Counted from the stretch's first letter, positions 22,024 to 32,477 are shown. The stretch: 64,000 bases of DNA from Vibrio bathopelagicus (GCF_014879975.1 NZ_CP062500.1:2418001-2482000); one strand, 5' to 3'. Translations and numbers: made by a program. Notes: generated from the letters alone by a model not told the origin.

Positions 22024-24141
22024 CTAAACCTTGAACTGATTAACCAATTTCTGTTGCTGTTGAGACAGTTGGTCAATTTCAGTACCAACTTGCTCAGAAG
22101 CCGCGGCTTGCTCTAAGATCTTCGCACTTAAGTCACGAATGTTAACAACGCTTTGATTCACTTCACCGGAAACCGATTGTTGCTCTTCGGCTGCTCGAAC
22201 GATCTGACTGTTCATGTCACTGATCGCCTCAATAGAAGTAAAGATCGAACCCAGATCTTCAACCGCTTTCTGAACGTGCAGTGCTGTATCATTCGCAAGT
22301 ATGTTGCCTTCTTGTATTGCCTCAACAACGTCTTGCGTTCCAGCGTGAACCTTATCGATCACAGCTCTAATTTCACCAACCGAGGACTGTGTGCGACTCG
22401 CTAGGTTTCGAACTTCATCAGCAACCACAGCAAAGCCTCGACCTTGCTCACCAGCCCTCGCCGCTTCAATAGCAGCATTCAAGGCTAGCAAGTTGGTTTG
22501 CTCAGAGATCCCCTCAATAACACTTAAGATCTCAGTAATATTGCCGTTATTCTTCGCCAGCTCTTCAACAATCGGAACAGCACTCGACATACGATCCACC
22601 AGCTTTCTCATTTCACCCGCGGAAAGTTCGATAACCTCTTGTCCTTGCTGAGCAGAACGATTCGCTTCACAAGCTGCGTCTACCGCGATTTCTGCATTTT
22701 GTACCACTAAGCCCGAAGTCTGAGTCATCTCTTCGGCAGCGGTAGCCACTAGATCCACTTCTTTGAATTGAGATTCACTGCTTTCACGCGTACTCGACGC
22801 AGACGATTTAGCCTGACTGGTTGTATTCGCGACTTGCTCTGTGGTTTGAATGACTTCTTTGATCGTGTGTTGAAGTTTATCTAAGAATTGGTTGAAGCCT
22901 TTCGATAGTTGGCCGATCTCATCTTGCGATTTAACTTCTAATCGCTGAGTAAGGTCACCTTCACCAGAAGCAATGTCATTGAGTCTCTCAACAACTTGTC
23001 GAATAGGCCTAACGATAGACAGTGACGCAAAAGCGATGATTGCTAGTCCGAAAACAATGAAAATGATGCCAGCGATCACTTCCGTCTTAATGCCTTCGCT
23101 CAACTTAGCGCTGATAATAGAATCGAGTCGACTTGCATCTGCAACCACACTCTCTCTTGGGATCTCAAACAGCACGCCCCAAGTTTGGTTAGCGGCCACA
23201 ACAGGAGCAAATGCGAGTAACCACTCACCGTTCTCACTCCACTGAGTCGTCACTTCACCACCAAAGATAAAGTCAGTCATCAAATCACTGTTTGTGTTGT
23301 CACTTTGAAAACTTGAACCAACCGCAATACTCGAGTCATCAGAAGCGATCACCGATCCATCTAGGCTAACTACATAGACCGCACCTGCACCATCAAACAA
23401 GCTTTGATCGGATTGAGTGACCACATTGGTTAAACCATCTAATCTTAGGTCAATCCCTAAGAAACCGATCGCCATATCATCGACTAAAATGGGCACAGAG
23501 ATTGAAGAGGTAAGTAATGCTTTACCACCACTATTGACGACTCTAGGCGTACTGATACAAGTTTGCCCAGAAGACAGAGGACAGTAAAAACGTTCGCTAT
23601 TACTGCCATCGCTTAAGCTCGATTCTGAAAGCACATTCGACAGAACATTCTCACCGTTATCGGCAACCTTCCAGTAAGGCGCAAAGCGGCCTTTTTCGTT
23701 AGACCCAACATAATCGGCATCGACATAGTTCGTGTCTTCGCCGTCAAGTAAATCTGGTTTAAAGACTAAATACGCACCTTGGATAGAATCAAAGTTCAAA
23801 ACAGAGCGACGAACCATTTCATCTAACGCAGTACGAAGTTCTTCACTTGGCGTAAAGTTCTCATCCGCATTGTTCTTCAAAAACTGAGCACTGGCTGCAA
23901 GCATTTCGGCTCGGTAGATGGCTTCATCGACATAGCGTTGAGTTTCTTGAGCATTGAGCTGGGAAACAGACGCGAGCAATTGCTGAGTTTTATTGATAAC
24001 TGATTCTGAACTTTGAGATTTTATGACTTGTTGATTACTCGTCGCGTTGTAGATCGAGAAACCAATAAGAGACAGTGAAGTAATGATTAGGCAACAACCT
24101 GCTAAGAGGGTGATTTTCCACTGTACCGATAGAGAGCGCAT
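22024..24141 (-). CDS. Methyl-accepting chemotaxis protein with dCache sensor
   Basis: This is an inner-membrane chemoreceptor that controls CheA-CheW. The 705-aa protein has TM1 at about 9-30, a periplasmic double-Cache-like domain at 35-345, TM2 at about 350-375, a HAMP domain starting IVRPIRQVV, and a cytoplasmic hairpin. The signalling tip is [20 protein letters not shown] with [13 protein letters not shown]. There is no C-terminal NWETF-type tether for CheR/CheB. The two cysteines in [11 protein letters not shown] may form a disulfide in the sensor. Such dCache receptors often bind amino acids or amines, but the ligand is not readable. AAGGAT precedes the ATG. Confidence 0.95.
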   Translation of the reverse strand: MRSLSVQWKITLLAGCCLIITSLSLIGFSIYNATSNQQVIKSQSSESVINKTQQLLASVSQLNAQETQRYVDEAIYRAEMLAASAQFLKNNADENFTPSEELRTALDEMVRRSVLNFDSIQGAYLVFKPDLLDGEDTNYVDADYVGSNEKGRFAPYWKVADNGENVLSNVLSESSLSDGSNSERFYCPLSSGQTCISTPRVVNSGGKALLTSSISVPILVDDMAIGFLGIDLRLDGLTNVVTQSDQSLFDGAGAVYVVSLDGSVIASDDSSIAVGSSFQSDNTNSDLMTDFIFGGEVTTQWSENGEWLLAFAPVVAANQTWGVLFEIPRESVVADASRLDSIISAKLSEGIKTEVIAGIIFIVFGLAIIAFASLSIVRPIRQVVERLNDIASGEGDLTQRLEVKSQDEIGQLSKGFNQFLDKLQHTIKEVIQTTEQVANTTSQAKSSASSTRESSESQFKEVDLVATAAEEMTQTSGLVVQNAEIAVDAACEANRSAQQGQEVIELSAGEMRKLVDRMSSAVPIVEELAKNNGNITEILSVIEGISEQTNLLALNAAIEAARAGEQGRGFAVVADEVRNLASRTQSSVGEIRAVIDKVHAGTQDVVEAIQEGNILANDTALHVQKAVEDLGSIFTSIEAISDMNSQIVRAAEEQQSVSGEVNQSVVNIRDLSAKILEQAAASEQVGTEIDQLSQQQQKLVNQFKV

Positions 24142-24706
24142 TTAATATCCTTATTTAAGCCAAAAGACTTCCATGACCGTCACTATCACATTGATGCTCA
24201 ATTGCAGTGCACAATGTAAATAAATGAGATGAATAGCTTAGCCGATGATTACATCACAAATTTCACACATATAAAACGAAAGTTTATAGAAATGTTAATA
24301 AGTCGTGTCATTTATCTTTTGTTTCTATGATTTCAAGAGCTTTCGCCTTGTCACTCTAAGTAAATTATTGAAGCAAGAACGCCCAACTAGCTATGCTCAC
24401 GACCTAGAGAGACGTTTTAAACTATCACCATTAAAGGGAATGTTGTTTTCGAAAGGCAACCTTTATTCGCGACATTTCAAGTAAGACTAATCACCCTTTA
24501 TCTCTTTAAATCCATCAATTTCGGATTATTTTTTCTAATCCAAACTATAGATTTTTATCTTGATCAACTTCACACTTTTTGATTGCTAAGTCGCCATTCA
24601 AGCTCTAATATCTCGCGCCTAGATTCCCTGAATACTTTATTCATTTGGCTCTCCTCAATGGAGCGCTAAGGCTTTTTACGTCTTTAATTTTTGGAGAGAT
24701 ACGCAA
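24142..24706. other. Divergent chemoreceptor/emrD intergenic region
   Basis: This gap of about 565 bases is AT-rich. A sequence resembling a sigma-28 promoter (TAAA, 16 bases, GCCGATGA) ends near 24250 but points away from the chemoreceptor, so I do not call it. No coding frame is supported. Confidence 0.5.
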
Positions 24707-25912
24707 ATGTCTGCCTCGTTTCCATTAGCGAAACTTACCTTTTTAATCGCAATTCTGACTGCCGTAGGTCAAATGACTCAAACGATGTACGTGCCTTCTA
24801 TCGGTCATATGTCGGGTGAGTTCTTGGTTTCTGCGTCTTCACTTCAAGCGGTGATGGCGTGTTACCTGATCCCTTACGGTCTGTCACAATTTGTCTACGG
24901 CCCGCTTTCTGATCGCCTAGGTCGTAAACCCATCATCGTTGCTGGTTTGATCATCTATATCATCGGTACGTTGGTTGCATTATTCGCTCATGAATATGAA
25001 TGGTTCTTAGCTGGTAGCTTTATCCAAGGTTTGGGCATCGGTTGTGGTGGTGCGATGTCTCGTACATTGACTCGCGACTGTTTTGAAGGTGCAGAACTTC
25101 ACCGCGCAAATAGCTTAATCAGCATGTGTGTAATTTTCTCACCATTGATGGCTCCTGTACTGGGTGGCTATCTAACAGAAGCTTTCGGCTGGCGTTCTAG
25201 CTACTTGTTCCTTGCGCTGTTTGGTATCGCTGTAGTGATCACCATGATGACGAGTATGATGGAAACTCTGCCAAAAGAACGACGCAAACAAGAATCGGTT
25301 GTAAACAGCTACAAATTCGTTCTGTCTGATAAACGTTTTCAAGGCTTCTTACTAATACTGGTCGCAACCTTTGCTGGCGTAGCTGTATTTGAAGCAGCGG
25401 CAGGTGTGCTACTTGGCGGCGTACTTGGTTTACCTGCAACCACAGTAAGCTTATTGTTTGTTTTGCCCATTCCGGGTTACTTAGTCGGTGCAGGCCTATC
25501 TAGCTACATCGCACAACGTCGCTCTGAGCGCCGCGCACTGAATGTTGGCCTAGTGTCGATCTTAGTCGGCTCTGCCGTGGTGCTGATACCGGGTCTGTTT
25601 GGTCAAACAACAGCATTAACTTTGATTGGCGGTGCAACCATTTACTTCTTGGGTGCTGGTATCCTATTTCCAGCAGCAACAACAGGGGCACTGTCGCCAT
25701 TCCCATACCATGCAGGTACAGGAGGAGCGATCTTAGGTGGCATGCAGAACCTAGGTGCTGGCATCGCAACACTATTGGCATCGTTCTTCCCTGCTCAAGA
25801 CCAGTTGCCACTCGGTTGCTTGATGATCGTAATGTCATTTATCGTTATGCTTGGTTTACGTTGGGTCAATCGTAAACATGACCACTCAAACGAAATGCCA
25901 TTGGCAATCTAA
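24707..25912 (+). CDS. emrD: Multidrug efflux MFS transporter EmrD
   Basis: EmrD is a proton-driven 12-TM exporter of amphipathic compounds in the inner membrane. The 401-aa protein aligns end to end with E. coli EmrD. It shares VGQMTQTMYVPSIGHM, the motif A loop GPLSDRLGRKPI between TM2 and TM3, and ATTGALSPFPYHAGTGGAIL in the C-terminal half. GGAGAG lies nine bases before the ATG. It appears monocistronic, with a terminator 34 bases after the stop. Substrate range is inferred from the family only. Confidence 0.92.
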   Translation: MSASFPLAKLTFLIAILTAVGQMTQTMYVPSIGHMSGEFLVSASSLQAVMACYLIPYGLSQFVYGPLSDRLGRKPIIVAGLIIYIIGTLVALFAHEYEWFLAGSFIQGLGIGCGGAMSRTLTRDCFEGAELHRANSLISMCVIFSPLMAPVLGGYLTEAFGWRSSYLFLALFGIAVVITMMTSMMETLPKERRKQESVVNSYKFVLSDKRFQGFLLILVATFAGVAVFEAAAGVLLGGVLGLPATTVSLLFVLPIPGYLVGAGLSSYIAQRRSERRALNVGLVSILVGSAVVLIPGLFGQTTALTLIGGATIYFLGAGILFPAATTGALSPFPYHAGTGGAILGGMQNLGAGIATLLASFFPAQDQLPLGCLMIVMSFIVMLGLRWVNRKHDHSNEMPLAI

Positions 25913-25942
25913 AATAAGAATCTATTTCTGCCCAAACAGAGA

Positions 25943-25977
25943 ATAGGGACATACTGAAAAGTGTGTCCCTTTTTTGT
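25943..25977 (+). terminator. Terminator of emrD
   Basis: AGGGACATAC (25945-25954) pairs with GTGTGTCCCT (25961-25970) with one wobble around the loop TGAAAA, followed by six T. Confidence 0.9.
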
Positions 25978-26185
25978 TGCACGTTTTTCCCTTCACCTAT
26001 CACTCGCCAACCATTTCATTTAACATTAATTTGATTTTTTAAGAACAATAACAGACACTTACAAAAAAGTGCATACCCAGAATCCAATTATAAATAATAT
26101 CACTGGAAGAACATCAACGTACCTAAGCTCCGATTACAAAGGATGCTGGCATTAAAACGAGTAAGGTACACAATAGGATATAAAG

Positions 26186-28351
26186 ATGCGTTTCGCTTTA
26201 ACCACATTAGCCGTATCGGTCGCGCTTGTCGCCGGATGCAGCAATCAAGGAATACCAACCATGAACCACTACTCTCAATCGCAACTCGTCGCTCAGCAAA
26301 CCAAAGCTCCCGTTGCTAAGAAAGTCCCTCATGCAATGACGATTCATGGTGACACTAGAATCGATGATTACTACTGGATGCGCGATGACGAACGCCAAGA
26401 CCCAGAGATCTTACAACACCTTGAGCAAGAGAATCAGTACGCAGAGACCGTGTTGAAACACACTGATGCATTACAAGAACAGTTATTTGAAGAGATCAAA
26501 GGCCGAATCGCGAAAGATGACAATTCAGTACCAGTTCGCAAAGGCAGCTACTTCTACTCGAATGAAGTCACGGGTGACAACGAATACGAAGTTCACTTAC
26601 GTGCAAAAGACTTTGCAGGCACAGACAAGCAAGTCATCTTAGACGTTAACGCACTGGCAAAAGAACACGAATTCTTCAGTATTGGCGGCTTAACAATCAG
26701 CCCAAACGAAAACCTGTTAGCCTATGGCGAAGATACCCTGAGCCGCCGTGTTTACACCATCAAAATTAAAGACCTCGCGACCGGTGAATATCTAAATGAT
26801 GAAATTGAAGGTGCCTCGAGTTCAATTGCATGGCAAAACGACAACCAAGCCTTCTATTACATCAAGAAAGATCCGAAAACGCTGCTGGGTTACCAAGTTT
26901 TCCGCCATGCCTTAGGCACACCTCAGACAAGCGATGAGTTGATTTACGAAGAAACCGACACTGCTTACTACACTGGCTTAAGTAAGAGTAAGGATGGCCA
27001 GCAGGTGTACATTTGGCACTCGAGCACAGAAACCAGCGGTGTTTCAGTCATAGATGCCAACGACCCAAACGCGAAAGCAGAACCTTTTTACCCAAAGGAA
27101 ACGGGCATTGAGTACAGCATCGCTAAATTGGGTGACTGGTACTACATCTACACCAACTACCAAGCCGTCAACTTCCGTTTAATGAAAGTCACAACCGAAG
27201 ACATTCACGACCGTTCAAAATGGGTCGATGTCATCCCAGCCGATGATAATACTCAACTTGTTGATTTCGAGTTGTTTGATGACCATCTTGTTTACGAGCA
27301 ACGTGCAAATGGCTTGTCTACAGTGAAAGTACGCCAACTCTCAACAGGCAAAGAGTTCCCACTTGAGTTCAATGACACCGCTTTTGCCGCTTACCTGACA
27401 GGTAACAATGAATTAGATAACTCAAAAGTTCGAGTCTACTACAGCAGCTTAACCACGCCAGGTACTTACTATGATTTCGACCTGAATACAGGTGAACCCG
27501 AGCTCATGAAGCAAACTCCAGTGTTGGGGGATTTCGAAGCAGATAACTATCAATCAGAGCGAATCATGGTAACGGCTCGCGATGGTAAGCAAGTACCTGT
27601 CTCTTTGGTTTATCGTAAAGACTTATTCAAGAAAGACGGCACTAACCCAATCTACCAATACGGCTATGGCTCTTATGGCTCGACCATTGAACCGACCTTC
27701 CGCTCAGCTCGTCTAAGCTTACTTGATCGAGGCTTCGTTTATGCGATCGCACATATTCGAGGTTCAGAAATGCTTGGTCGCCCTTGGTATGAGGACGGCA
27801 AAAAGCTAACCAAACAAAACACATTTAATGACTTTATCGATGTAACCAAAGGCCTAGTTGAAGAAGGTTATGGCGCTAAAGATAAAGTATTTGCGGTGGG
27901 TGGCTCTGCTGGCGGTCTCTTAATGGGCGCAATCATCAACCAAGCACCAGAACTGTACCGTGGTATTGGTGCACACGTTCCGTTTGTAGACGTTGTAACA
28001 ACCATGCTTGATGAATCGATCCCTCTAACCACAAACGAATATGACGAATGGGGCAACCCGAACGATAAAACCTACTACGATTACATGCTGAGTTACTCGC
28101 CATACGACAACATTAAGGTACAGAACTATCCGAATATGTTGGTAACAACAGGCCTGCATGATTCACAGGTACAGTACTTTGAGCCAATGAAGTGGGTGGC
28201 GAAACTGCGTGAAATGAAGACAGACAACAATGTGCTGCTGTTCAAAACCGATATGGAAGCCGGTCATGGTGGTGCTTCTGGTCGATTTAAACGATTGAAA
28301 GAAGACGCACTTGAATACGCCTTCTTTTTAGACTTGGTAAAGACTCAATAG
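26186..28351 (+). CDS. S9 family oligopeptidase (oligopeptidase B-like), predicted lipoprotein
   Basis: This is a serine peptidase of the prolyl oligopeptidase family. The 721-aa precursor starts MRFALTTLAVSVALVAGCS with a lipobox and Cys18 followed by Ser, which predicts outer-membrane anchoring. The propeller entry DDYYWMRDDERQDPEIL is typical of oligopeptidase B. The catalytic triad is Ser574 in GGSAGG, Asp659 in GLHDSQV and His694 in AGHGG. Oligopeptidase B cleaves short peptides after Arg or Lys and is usually cytoplasmic, so a lipoprotein version is notable. It could trim basic peptides in the envelope, which is an inference. AGGATATAAAG precedes the ATG. Confidence 0.88.
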   Translation: MRFALTTLAVSVALVAGCSNQGIPTMNHYSQSQLVAQQTKAPVAKKVPHAMTIHGDTRIDDYYWMRDDERQDPEILQHLEQENQYAETVLKHTDALQEQLFEEIKGRIAKDDNSVPVRKGSYFYSNEVTGDNEYEVHLRAKDFAGTDKQVILDVNALAKEHEFFSIGGLTISPNENLLAYGEDTLSRRVYTIKIKDLATGEYLNDEIEGASSSIAWQNDNQAFYYIKKDPKTLLGYQVFRHALGTPQTSDELIYEETDTAYYTGLSKSKDGQQVYIWHSSTETSGVSVIDANDPNAKAEPFYPKETGIEYSIAKLGDWYYIYTNYQAVNFRLMKVTTEDIHDRSKWVDVIPADDNTQLVDFELFDDHLVYEQRANGLSTVKVRQLSTGKEFPLEFNDTAFAAYLTGNNELDNSKVRVYYSSLTTPGTYYDFDLNTGEPELMKQTPVLGDFEADNYQSERIMVTARDGKQVPVSLVYRKDLFKKDGTNPIYQYGYGSYGSTIEPTFRSARLSLLDRGFVYAIAHIRGSEMLGRPWYEDGKKLTKQNTFNDFIDVTKGLVEEGYGAKDKVFAVGGSAGGLLMGAIINQAPELYRGIGAHVPFVDVVTTMLDESIPLTTNEYDEWGNPNDKTYYDYMLSYSPYDNIKVQNYPNMLVTTGLHDSQVQYFEPMKWVAKLREMKTDNNVLLFKTDMEAGHGGASGRFKRLKEDALEYAFFLDLVKTQ

Positions 28352-28388
28352 ATTCTGAGTAAATATAAGTATTCACACAATTTAATGC

Positions 28389-28453
28389 CGCCATTTAGTC
28401 TCGACAAAATGGCGACAGAAATTATTAAGCATGGTTAAATACGATTAACCATG
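28389..28453. other. Two adjacent perfect stem-loops between the S9 peptidase gene and xthA
   Basis: CGCCATTT / AAATGGCG (28389-28396 and 28407-28414) is followed by CATGGTTAA / TTAACCATG (28430-28438 and 28445-28453). Neither is followed by a T run. They may protect the peptidase mRNA 3' end, or the second may be an operator for xthA, whose start is 68 bases downstream. Confidence 0.45.
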
Positions 28454-28520
28454 AAATCCACCAAATCAAAAGCCTTTACAAACAAGCAGTGACAAAGGTT
28501 TACGAGAGGTATAAAAATAA

Positions 28521-29327
28521 ATGAAAGTAATTAGCTTTAATATCAACGGCCTTAGAGCCCGCCTTCATCAACTACAAGCGATTATCGACAAACACCAACC
28601 CGACGTGATTGGTCTTCAAGAGATAAAAGTGCACGATGAAGCCTTCCCGCTCGCTGATGTTGAAGCGATGGGTTACAAGGTTTACTTCCATGGCCAAAAA
28701 GCGCACTACGGTGTAGCTATGTTGTGTAAGCAAGAACCGGTCTCTGTGCAGAAGGGTTTTCCTACAGACAATGAAGACCATCAAAAGCGCATGATCATGG
28801 CGACGTTTGAAGACGAAAACGGTGAAAAAGTTACCGTGCTTAATGGCTACTTCCCTCAAGGGGACAACATCAAACACGAGACTAAATACCCATACAAACG
28901 CCAGTTCTACAAAGACTTGATGACTTACCTAAATGACTACCACAACAAAGATGAACAAGTGATCGTAATGGGCGACATTAACATCAGCCCTATCGATGCA
29001 GACATCGGCATCGGTGAACCTAATGCGAAACGTTGGTTGAAAACAGGCAAGTGTTCTTTCCAACCAGAAGAGCGCGAATGGTTGAAAACATTGATGGACT
29101 GGGGTTTTGTGGACAGTTTCCGTTTGCTGCACCCTGAAGTGAACGACCAATACTCGTGGTTTGATTACCGCTCGAAAGGTTTCGTTGACAACCGCGGCTT
29201 ACGCATTGACGTGGTACTGGCGACTCAGAAACTTGCTGATAAGTGTACTGAAGCAGGCATCGACTACGAACTGCGTGGCATCGAAAAGCCGTCTGATCAC
29301 GCCCCAATTTGGTCGACGTTCAAATAA
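28521..29327 (+). CDS. xthA: Exodeoxyribonuclease III
   Basis: XthA is the main AP endonuclease and 3'-5' exonuclease of base excision repair. The 268-aa protein matches E. coli ExoIII throughout. The start is [18 protein letters not shown], the metal-binding glutamate is in IGLQEIKV, Asp and Asn are in VMGDINISP, and the catalytic His is in the C-terminal KPSDHAPIW. The spacing between GAGAGG and the ATG is slightly long. The gene has its own terminator. Confidence 0.97.
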   Translation: MKVISFNINGLRARLHQLQAIIDKHQPDVIGLQEIKVHDEAFPLADVEAMGYKVYFHGQKAHYGVAMLCKQEPVSVQKGFPTDNEDHQKRMIMATFEDENGEKVTVLNGYFPQGDNIKHETKYPYKRQFYKDLMTYLNDYHNKDEQVIVMGDINISPIDADIGIGEPNAKRWLKTGKCSFQPEEREWLKTLMDWGFVDSFRLLHPEVNDQYSWFDYRSKGFVDNRGLRIDVVLATQKLADKCTEAGIDYELRGIEKPSDHAPIWSTFK

Positions 29328-29332
29328 TATTG

Positions 29333-29362
29333 CTTGTTTAACTAGTTTTTCTTGTTTAACTA
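29333..29362. repeat. 12-base direct repeat after xthA
   Basis: CTTGTTTAACTA occurs at 29333-29344 and again at 29351-29362, just after the xthA stop. It looks like a small local duplication. Confidence 0.8.
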
Positions 29363-29369
29363 ATTAAAA

Positions 29370-29408
29370 AAGAAAGGAGAGTTGGGATTGCCCACCTCTC
29401 CTTTTTTA
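29370..29408 (+). terminator. Terminator of xthA
   Basis: AAAGGAGAG (29373-29381) pairs with CTCTCCTTT (29396-29404), with an inner GGG/CCC stem, and a T run follows. Confidence 0.9.
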
Positions 29409-29451
29409 TATCCGCCTTTATCGCTTAATCAAATTTGTTACTACCGATTAA

Positions 29452-32307
29452 TCAAAGTGGCCAAACGGCGCTTCCATCAACATCCAACGGATACTTCGCA
29501 AAATCGTCCAAACAGTAACCCGTGTTCTCGGAAGCAAAATACTTAAGAGGCATAGCGGTTAAGCTCAAGCTTCCGACTTGCTGTTTCGCCTTATTCTCAA
29601 AGCTAAAGCCCCACATGTCCAAGTACGCTCGCATATCTCGTTGAGTAACATAGCTAATCGCGATCAATTGCCAACCATCACTAGAGATAGCTTTTGCTTG
29701 TTCAAGTGTGTAATCAGAAAAGCCTATCGAGCCTTTACTCGCGTTCCATAGTTCTTCCGATTTTGCCAATCGATTAAACTCTCGCTCAATCGTGTGCAAA
29801 CGTCCCAGTAAGTGCCAGCCCGTTGTCAAAATCCCCTGCTCTTGCGCCAACATCATCATCTGGATATAGATTCGTGCGCCCCAGCTCCAACTCGCTTGGT
29901 TCTGAGCTGCCATATAGGCATTTGGATCGGTTTCTAAACGACTCTGTTTAAGCACTTCGAATTGGCCTTTGAAGTCTAAACCTTGGCAAGCGGATATTTT
30001 TCCTGTCTCTTGGTAATAACGAGACTTACTGTAATAGGAGTAATAGTTCGTCGTTGAGTGGCCTTCCCAACCAGAGAAACGAAAGCGACTCTTTTCAAGC
30101 CCATGCCCTAATTCATGCAAATCACCATGCCCTAGAGGATCAAAAGACCAATAAGCATCGTAAGGGTTTCCTGAGCAACCATAACCACAGTTCGCTTGGT
30201 CGGCGTTCATGTGCTTCACAATATCAATGGTTTCAACCTGCCAACCCTGATTTTTTGCATATTGCTGAATTTCATCAATCACATCGACTCCTGGACCTTC
30301 AAAACCAGCAAGTGCATGAGGTAAGTTATGAACGTAACGCTCTGTCGCTAATGCCATATCCTGTGGCTTATCCCAACGTGCTGGGCTCACCGACTCCTGC
30401 ATCTTTTCCAGCTTTGAATGAACCTCAAACCCCGGAGTAATGAGTTCAGCCCAATCAAAGTTTCCTTCCTCAAGCTGTGTAACAAAGTTGTCGTTGTCTG
30501 CTTCACTTCTCCAGACAGGGTGCTGTGCGACATTTTCAAAACGCAGCTCCACATCAATATCATTGGTATCAAAGTGAACCTGTAATGTTCCACCATAAGC
30601 AGAAGTGAGATAAATCGTCTCTCCCGGTTTCACTGGATAGGTTACCGAGGTTAAAAATTTTGGCCGAGCGTAACCGTCATTACCCGAAAACTCGTGTGTC
30701 GCGCCGCTACGTAATGTATTAAATGCTATAGACGTAGCCACTTCGTTACTGTCTAAGCGAGTCACCTTAATCGTCTTACCCGGTAGAGCATACACTCCGG
30801 CCGCGCGGAAGTGTCTCTTGGACTCCAAGGTAATTGTTTTCGTGACGAGCGATACGTTCTCAAAACTCTTGGTACTGAAATTACCTAGACTTGGTTGCGC
30901 CGCGTTATACAGTCGACTGTTGTATGCCGCGTAATCACTGTAATAAGAGCGAAGAAAATCAATTCTCTCAGTTACACCTTTACCCATTGGGTACTGAACA
31001 TCTTGACGGTAACGATCAGCAAGTAGCAGTAACAGCTTTTCATATTCGTAATCATCTGATGCAAACAGATCAACTTTCTTACTATCAAGCGATGTTAGGT
31101 GTGAACGAATACTATTCGCCGCAATATAGAATTCTTCATCCATATTGGAATCATCAGGGCAAGATTTGTCATCACACGTATTCAAGTCAACGGTAAAGCT
31201 GTCGTCTTTCAACCGCTGTAAGAGCGCTTGCTGCTGGACAATATTATCCGGAACCTGATTAACGAGCTGTGTTGAATCCCAATTGGACAGTCCAAGCTTG
31301 CGCCAATAGTTGTCGCCAACGTAGGTCATGTGCATTTCGGCAAACAATGCCTTACCTAAGTCCGTCACACCGCCATCAAGATGGAGGTACAACACGGGGA
31401 TGCTCTTACTGAACGCTAAACGTAAGCCTGTAATAACATCGTCAATGTCATCGCCATCATTTAGCTTTTGAGACAAAATCAATAAATCAGGGTTATTGCT
31501 TTCAAGACACTGGCTTAATTTACTGCCATCACAAGCGTCGTCAGCATTGATTGCTAAAGAAGAGTTCACATTGTCGGTTAGCCAGTTTCGCGTCGCTTGG
31601 TCATCAGGAAAATAATGAGACTGATCAAGCTGAGCTAAAACAACATTCTTAGGTAAATTTGTACCTGAAGCCCACCCAACTAAGTTCTTCAACCAAGTAT
31701 CCATATCTTCATTAACCGAGTCAGGAAAATGCTGCTTAGTTCGAAAAGGGTTACTTGCTAATGCTGCGTAGCGACTATTGTCAGATGTATAGCCAGCAAT
31801 ACCTATCACTAACTCTTGATCATCATACCCATCTATCATCGCTTTATTGGTCTTTAAGATGACATCGTTAAAGCCATAGGTTGGTAAGATGATGGCTGCA
31901 TCATGTGTTGGATCCCAGTGTAGGTTACTTAGAGACTCACCTTCCGAGTTTTTAGATAAAGATTGCTTGATATGATTGTAATCTGAGTTGTATTGAGCCA
32001 CTAACACTTGGCTAGCATCAATAAACTCTTGAGAGTCCGTTACATGAGAAGCGTCACCTGTGGACAATGCCTTTTGCACCGCGGTTTGTGGAGTTGGAGT
32101 AATGCCAGGATCACCATTTCCGTCACCTTCCCCACCAGAACCACCAGAACCACCAGAACCACCAGAACCGCCAGAACCGCCAGAACCGCCAGAACCGCCA
32201 GAACCAGTTTGGGCACTTTCACCGCCGCTGCCACCTCCGCATCCTAAAAGTGATAAGGCAATCGCACAAAGCACCAAATTGGATAGTAACTTACTCTTTT
32301 TCATCAT
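29452..32307 (-). CDS. ImpA/M60-like zinc metalloprotease, Gly-Ser-tethered lipoprotein
   Basis: This predicted surface or periplasmic peptidase is of the M60 gluzincin type, related to Pseudomonas ImpA, a mucin-type glycoprotein protease. From the ATG at 32307 it is 951 aa. The lipobox LSLLGC (Cys23) is followed by a roughly 45-residue Gly/Ser tether with eight GGS repeats, then an ImpA-like N-terminal domain (LHWDPTHDAAIILPTYG). The zinc site is HELGH at 731-735 with Glu748 in GWEGHSTTN as probable third ligand. The frame opens 22 codons earlier, but only 32307 has a GGAA site. Target glycoproteins are unknown. Confidence 0.8.
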   Translation of the reverse strand: MMKKSKLLSNLVLCAIALSLLGCGGGSGGESAQTGSGGSGGSGGSGGSGGSGGSGGSGGEGDGNGDPGITPTPQTAVQKALSTGDASHVTDSQEFIDASQVLVAQYNSDYNHIKQSLSKNSEGESLSNLHWDPTHDAAIILPTYGFNDVILKTNKAMIDGYDDQELVIGIAGYTSDNSRYAALASNPFRTKQHFPDSVNEDMDTWLKNLVGWASGTNLPKNVVLAQLDQSHYFPDDQATRNWLTDNVNSSLAINADDACDGSKLSQCLESNNPDLLILSQKLNDGDDIDDVITGLRLAFSKSIPVLYLHLDGGVTDLGKALFAEMHMTYVGDNYWRKLGLSNWDSTQLVNQVPDNIVQQQALLQRLKDDSFTVDLNTCDDKSCPDDSNMDEEFYIAANSIRSHLTSLDSKKVDLFASDDYEYEKLLLLLADRYRQDVQYPMGKGVTERIDFLRSYYSDYAAYNSRLYNAAQPSLGNFSTKSFENVSLVTKTITLESKRHFRAAGVYALPGKTIKVTRLDSNEVATSIAFNTLRSGATHEFSGNDGYARPKFLTSVTYPVKPGETIYLTSAYGGTLQVHFDTNDIDVELRFENVAQHPVWRSEADNDNFVTQLEEGNFDWAELITPGFEVHSKLEKMQESVSPARWDKPQDMALATERYVHNLPHALAGFEGPGVDVIDEIQQYAKNQGWQVETIDIVKHMNADQANCGYGCSGNPYDAYWSFDPLGHGDLHELGHGLEKSRFRFSGWEGHSTTNYYSYYSKSRYYQETGKISACQGLDFKGQFEVLKQSRLETDPNAYMAAQNQASWSWGARIYIQMMMLAQEQGILTTGWHLLGRLHTIEREFNRLAKSEELWNASKGSIGFSDYTLEQAKAISSDGWQLIAISYVTQRDMRAYLDMWGFSFENKAKQQVGSLSLTAMPLKYFASENTGYCLDDFAKYPLDVDGSAVWPL
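32132..32203. repeat. Eight tandem 9-base repeats encoding (Gly-Gly-Ser)8
   Basis: Four copies of CCACCAGAA (32132-32167) are followed by four of CCGCCAGAA (32168-32203). They encode the flexible tether of the ImpA-like lipoprotein. The unit is a multiple of three, so copy-number change by slippage would lengthen or shorten the tether without a frameshift. The two homogeneous blocks suggest recent expansion. Confidence 0.95.
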
Positions 32308-32477
32308 TATTCCATACAACAACAAAATTTCGCTGAGTCTATCTATCGCTAAATCTAAAGCAATTAATCTCATGAATATGTGAATACAATTTGAAGCAAG
32401 TTAACTATTTTTAAAAATCCTCAGTTAACACGCTCTTTCTTCCGCCGAAAAATTAAAGAAGAGCAGTTTTGACGATA

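Noticed and set aside
24219..24250. Sigma-28-like promoter near the chemoreceptor gene
   Set aside because: It reads away from the chemoreceptor, the spacer is one base too long and the -10 has a mismatch.
32008..32383. Open frames with Pro-Glu-Pro or Thr-Arg repeats opposite the protease tether
   Set aside because: They are antisense readings of the GGS minisatellite and the lipoprotein signal; the minus-strand frame has the lipobox and start site.
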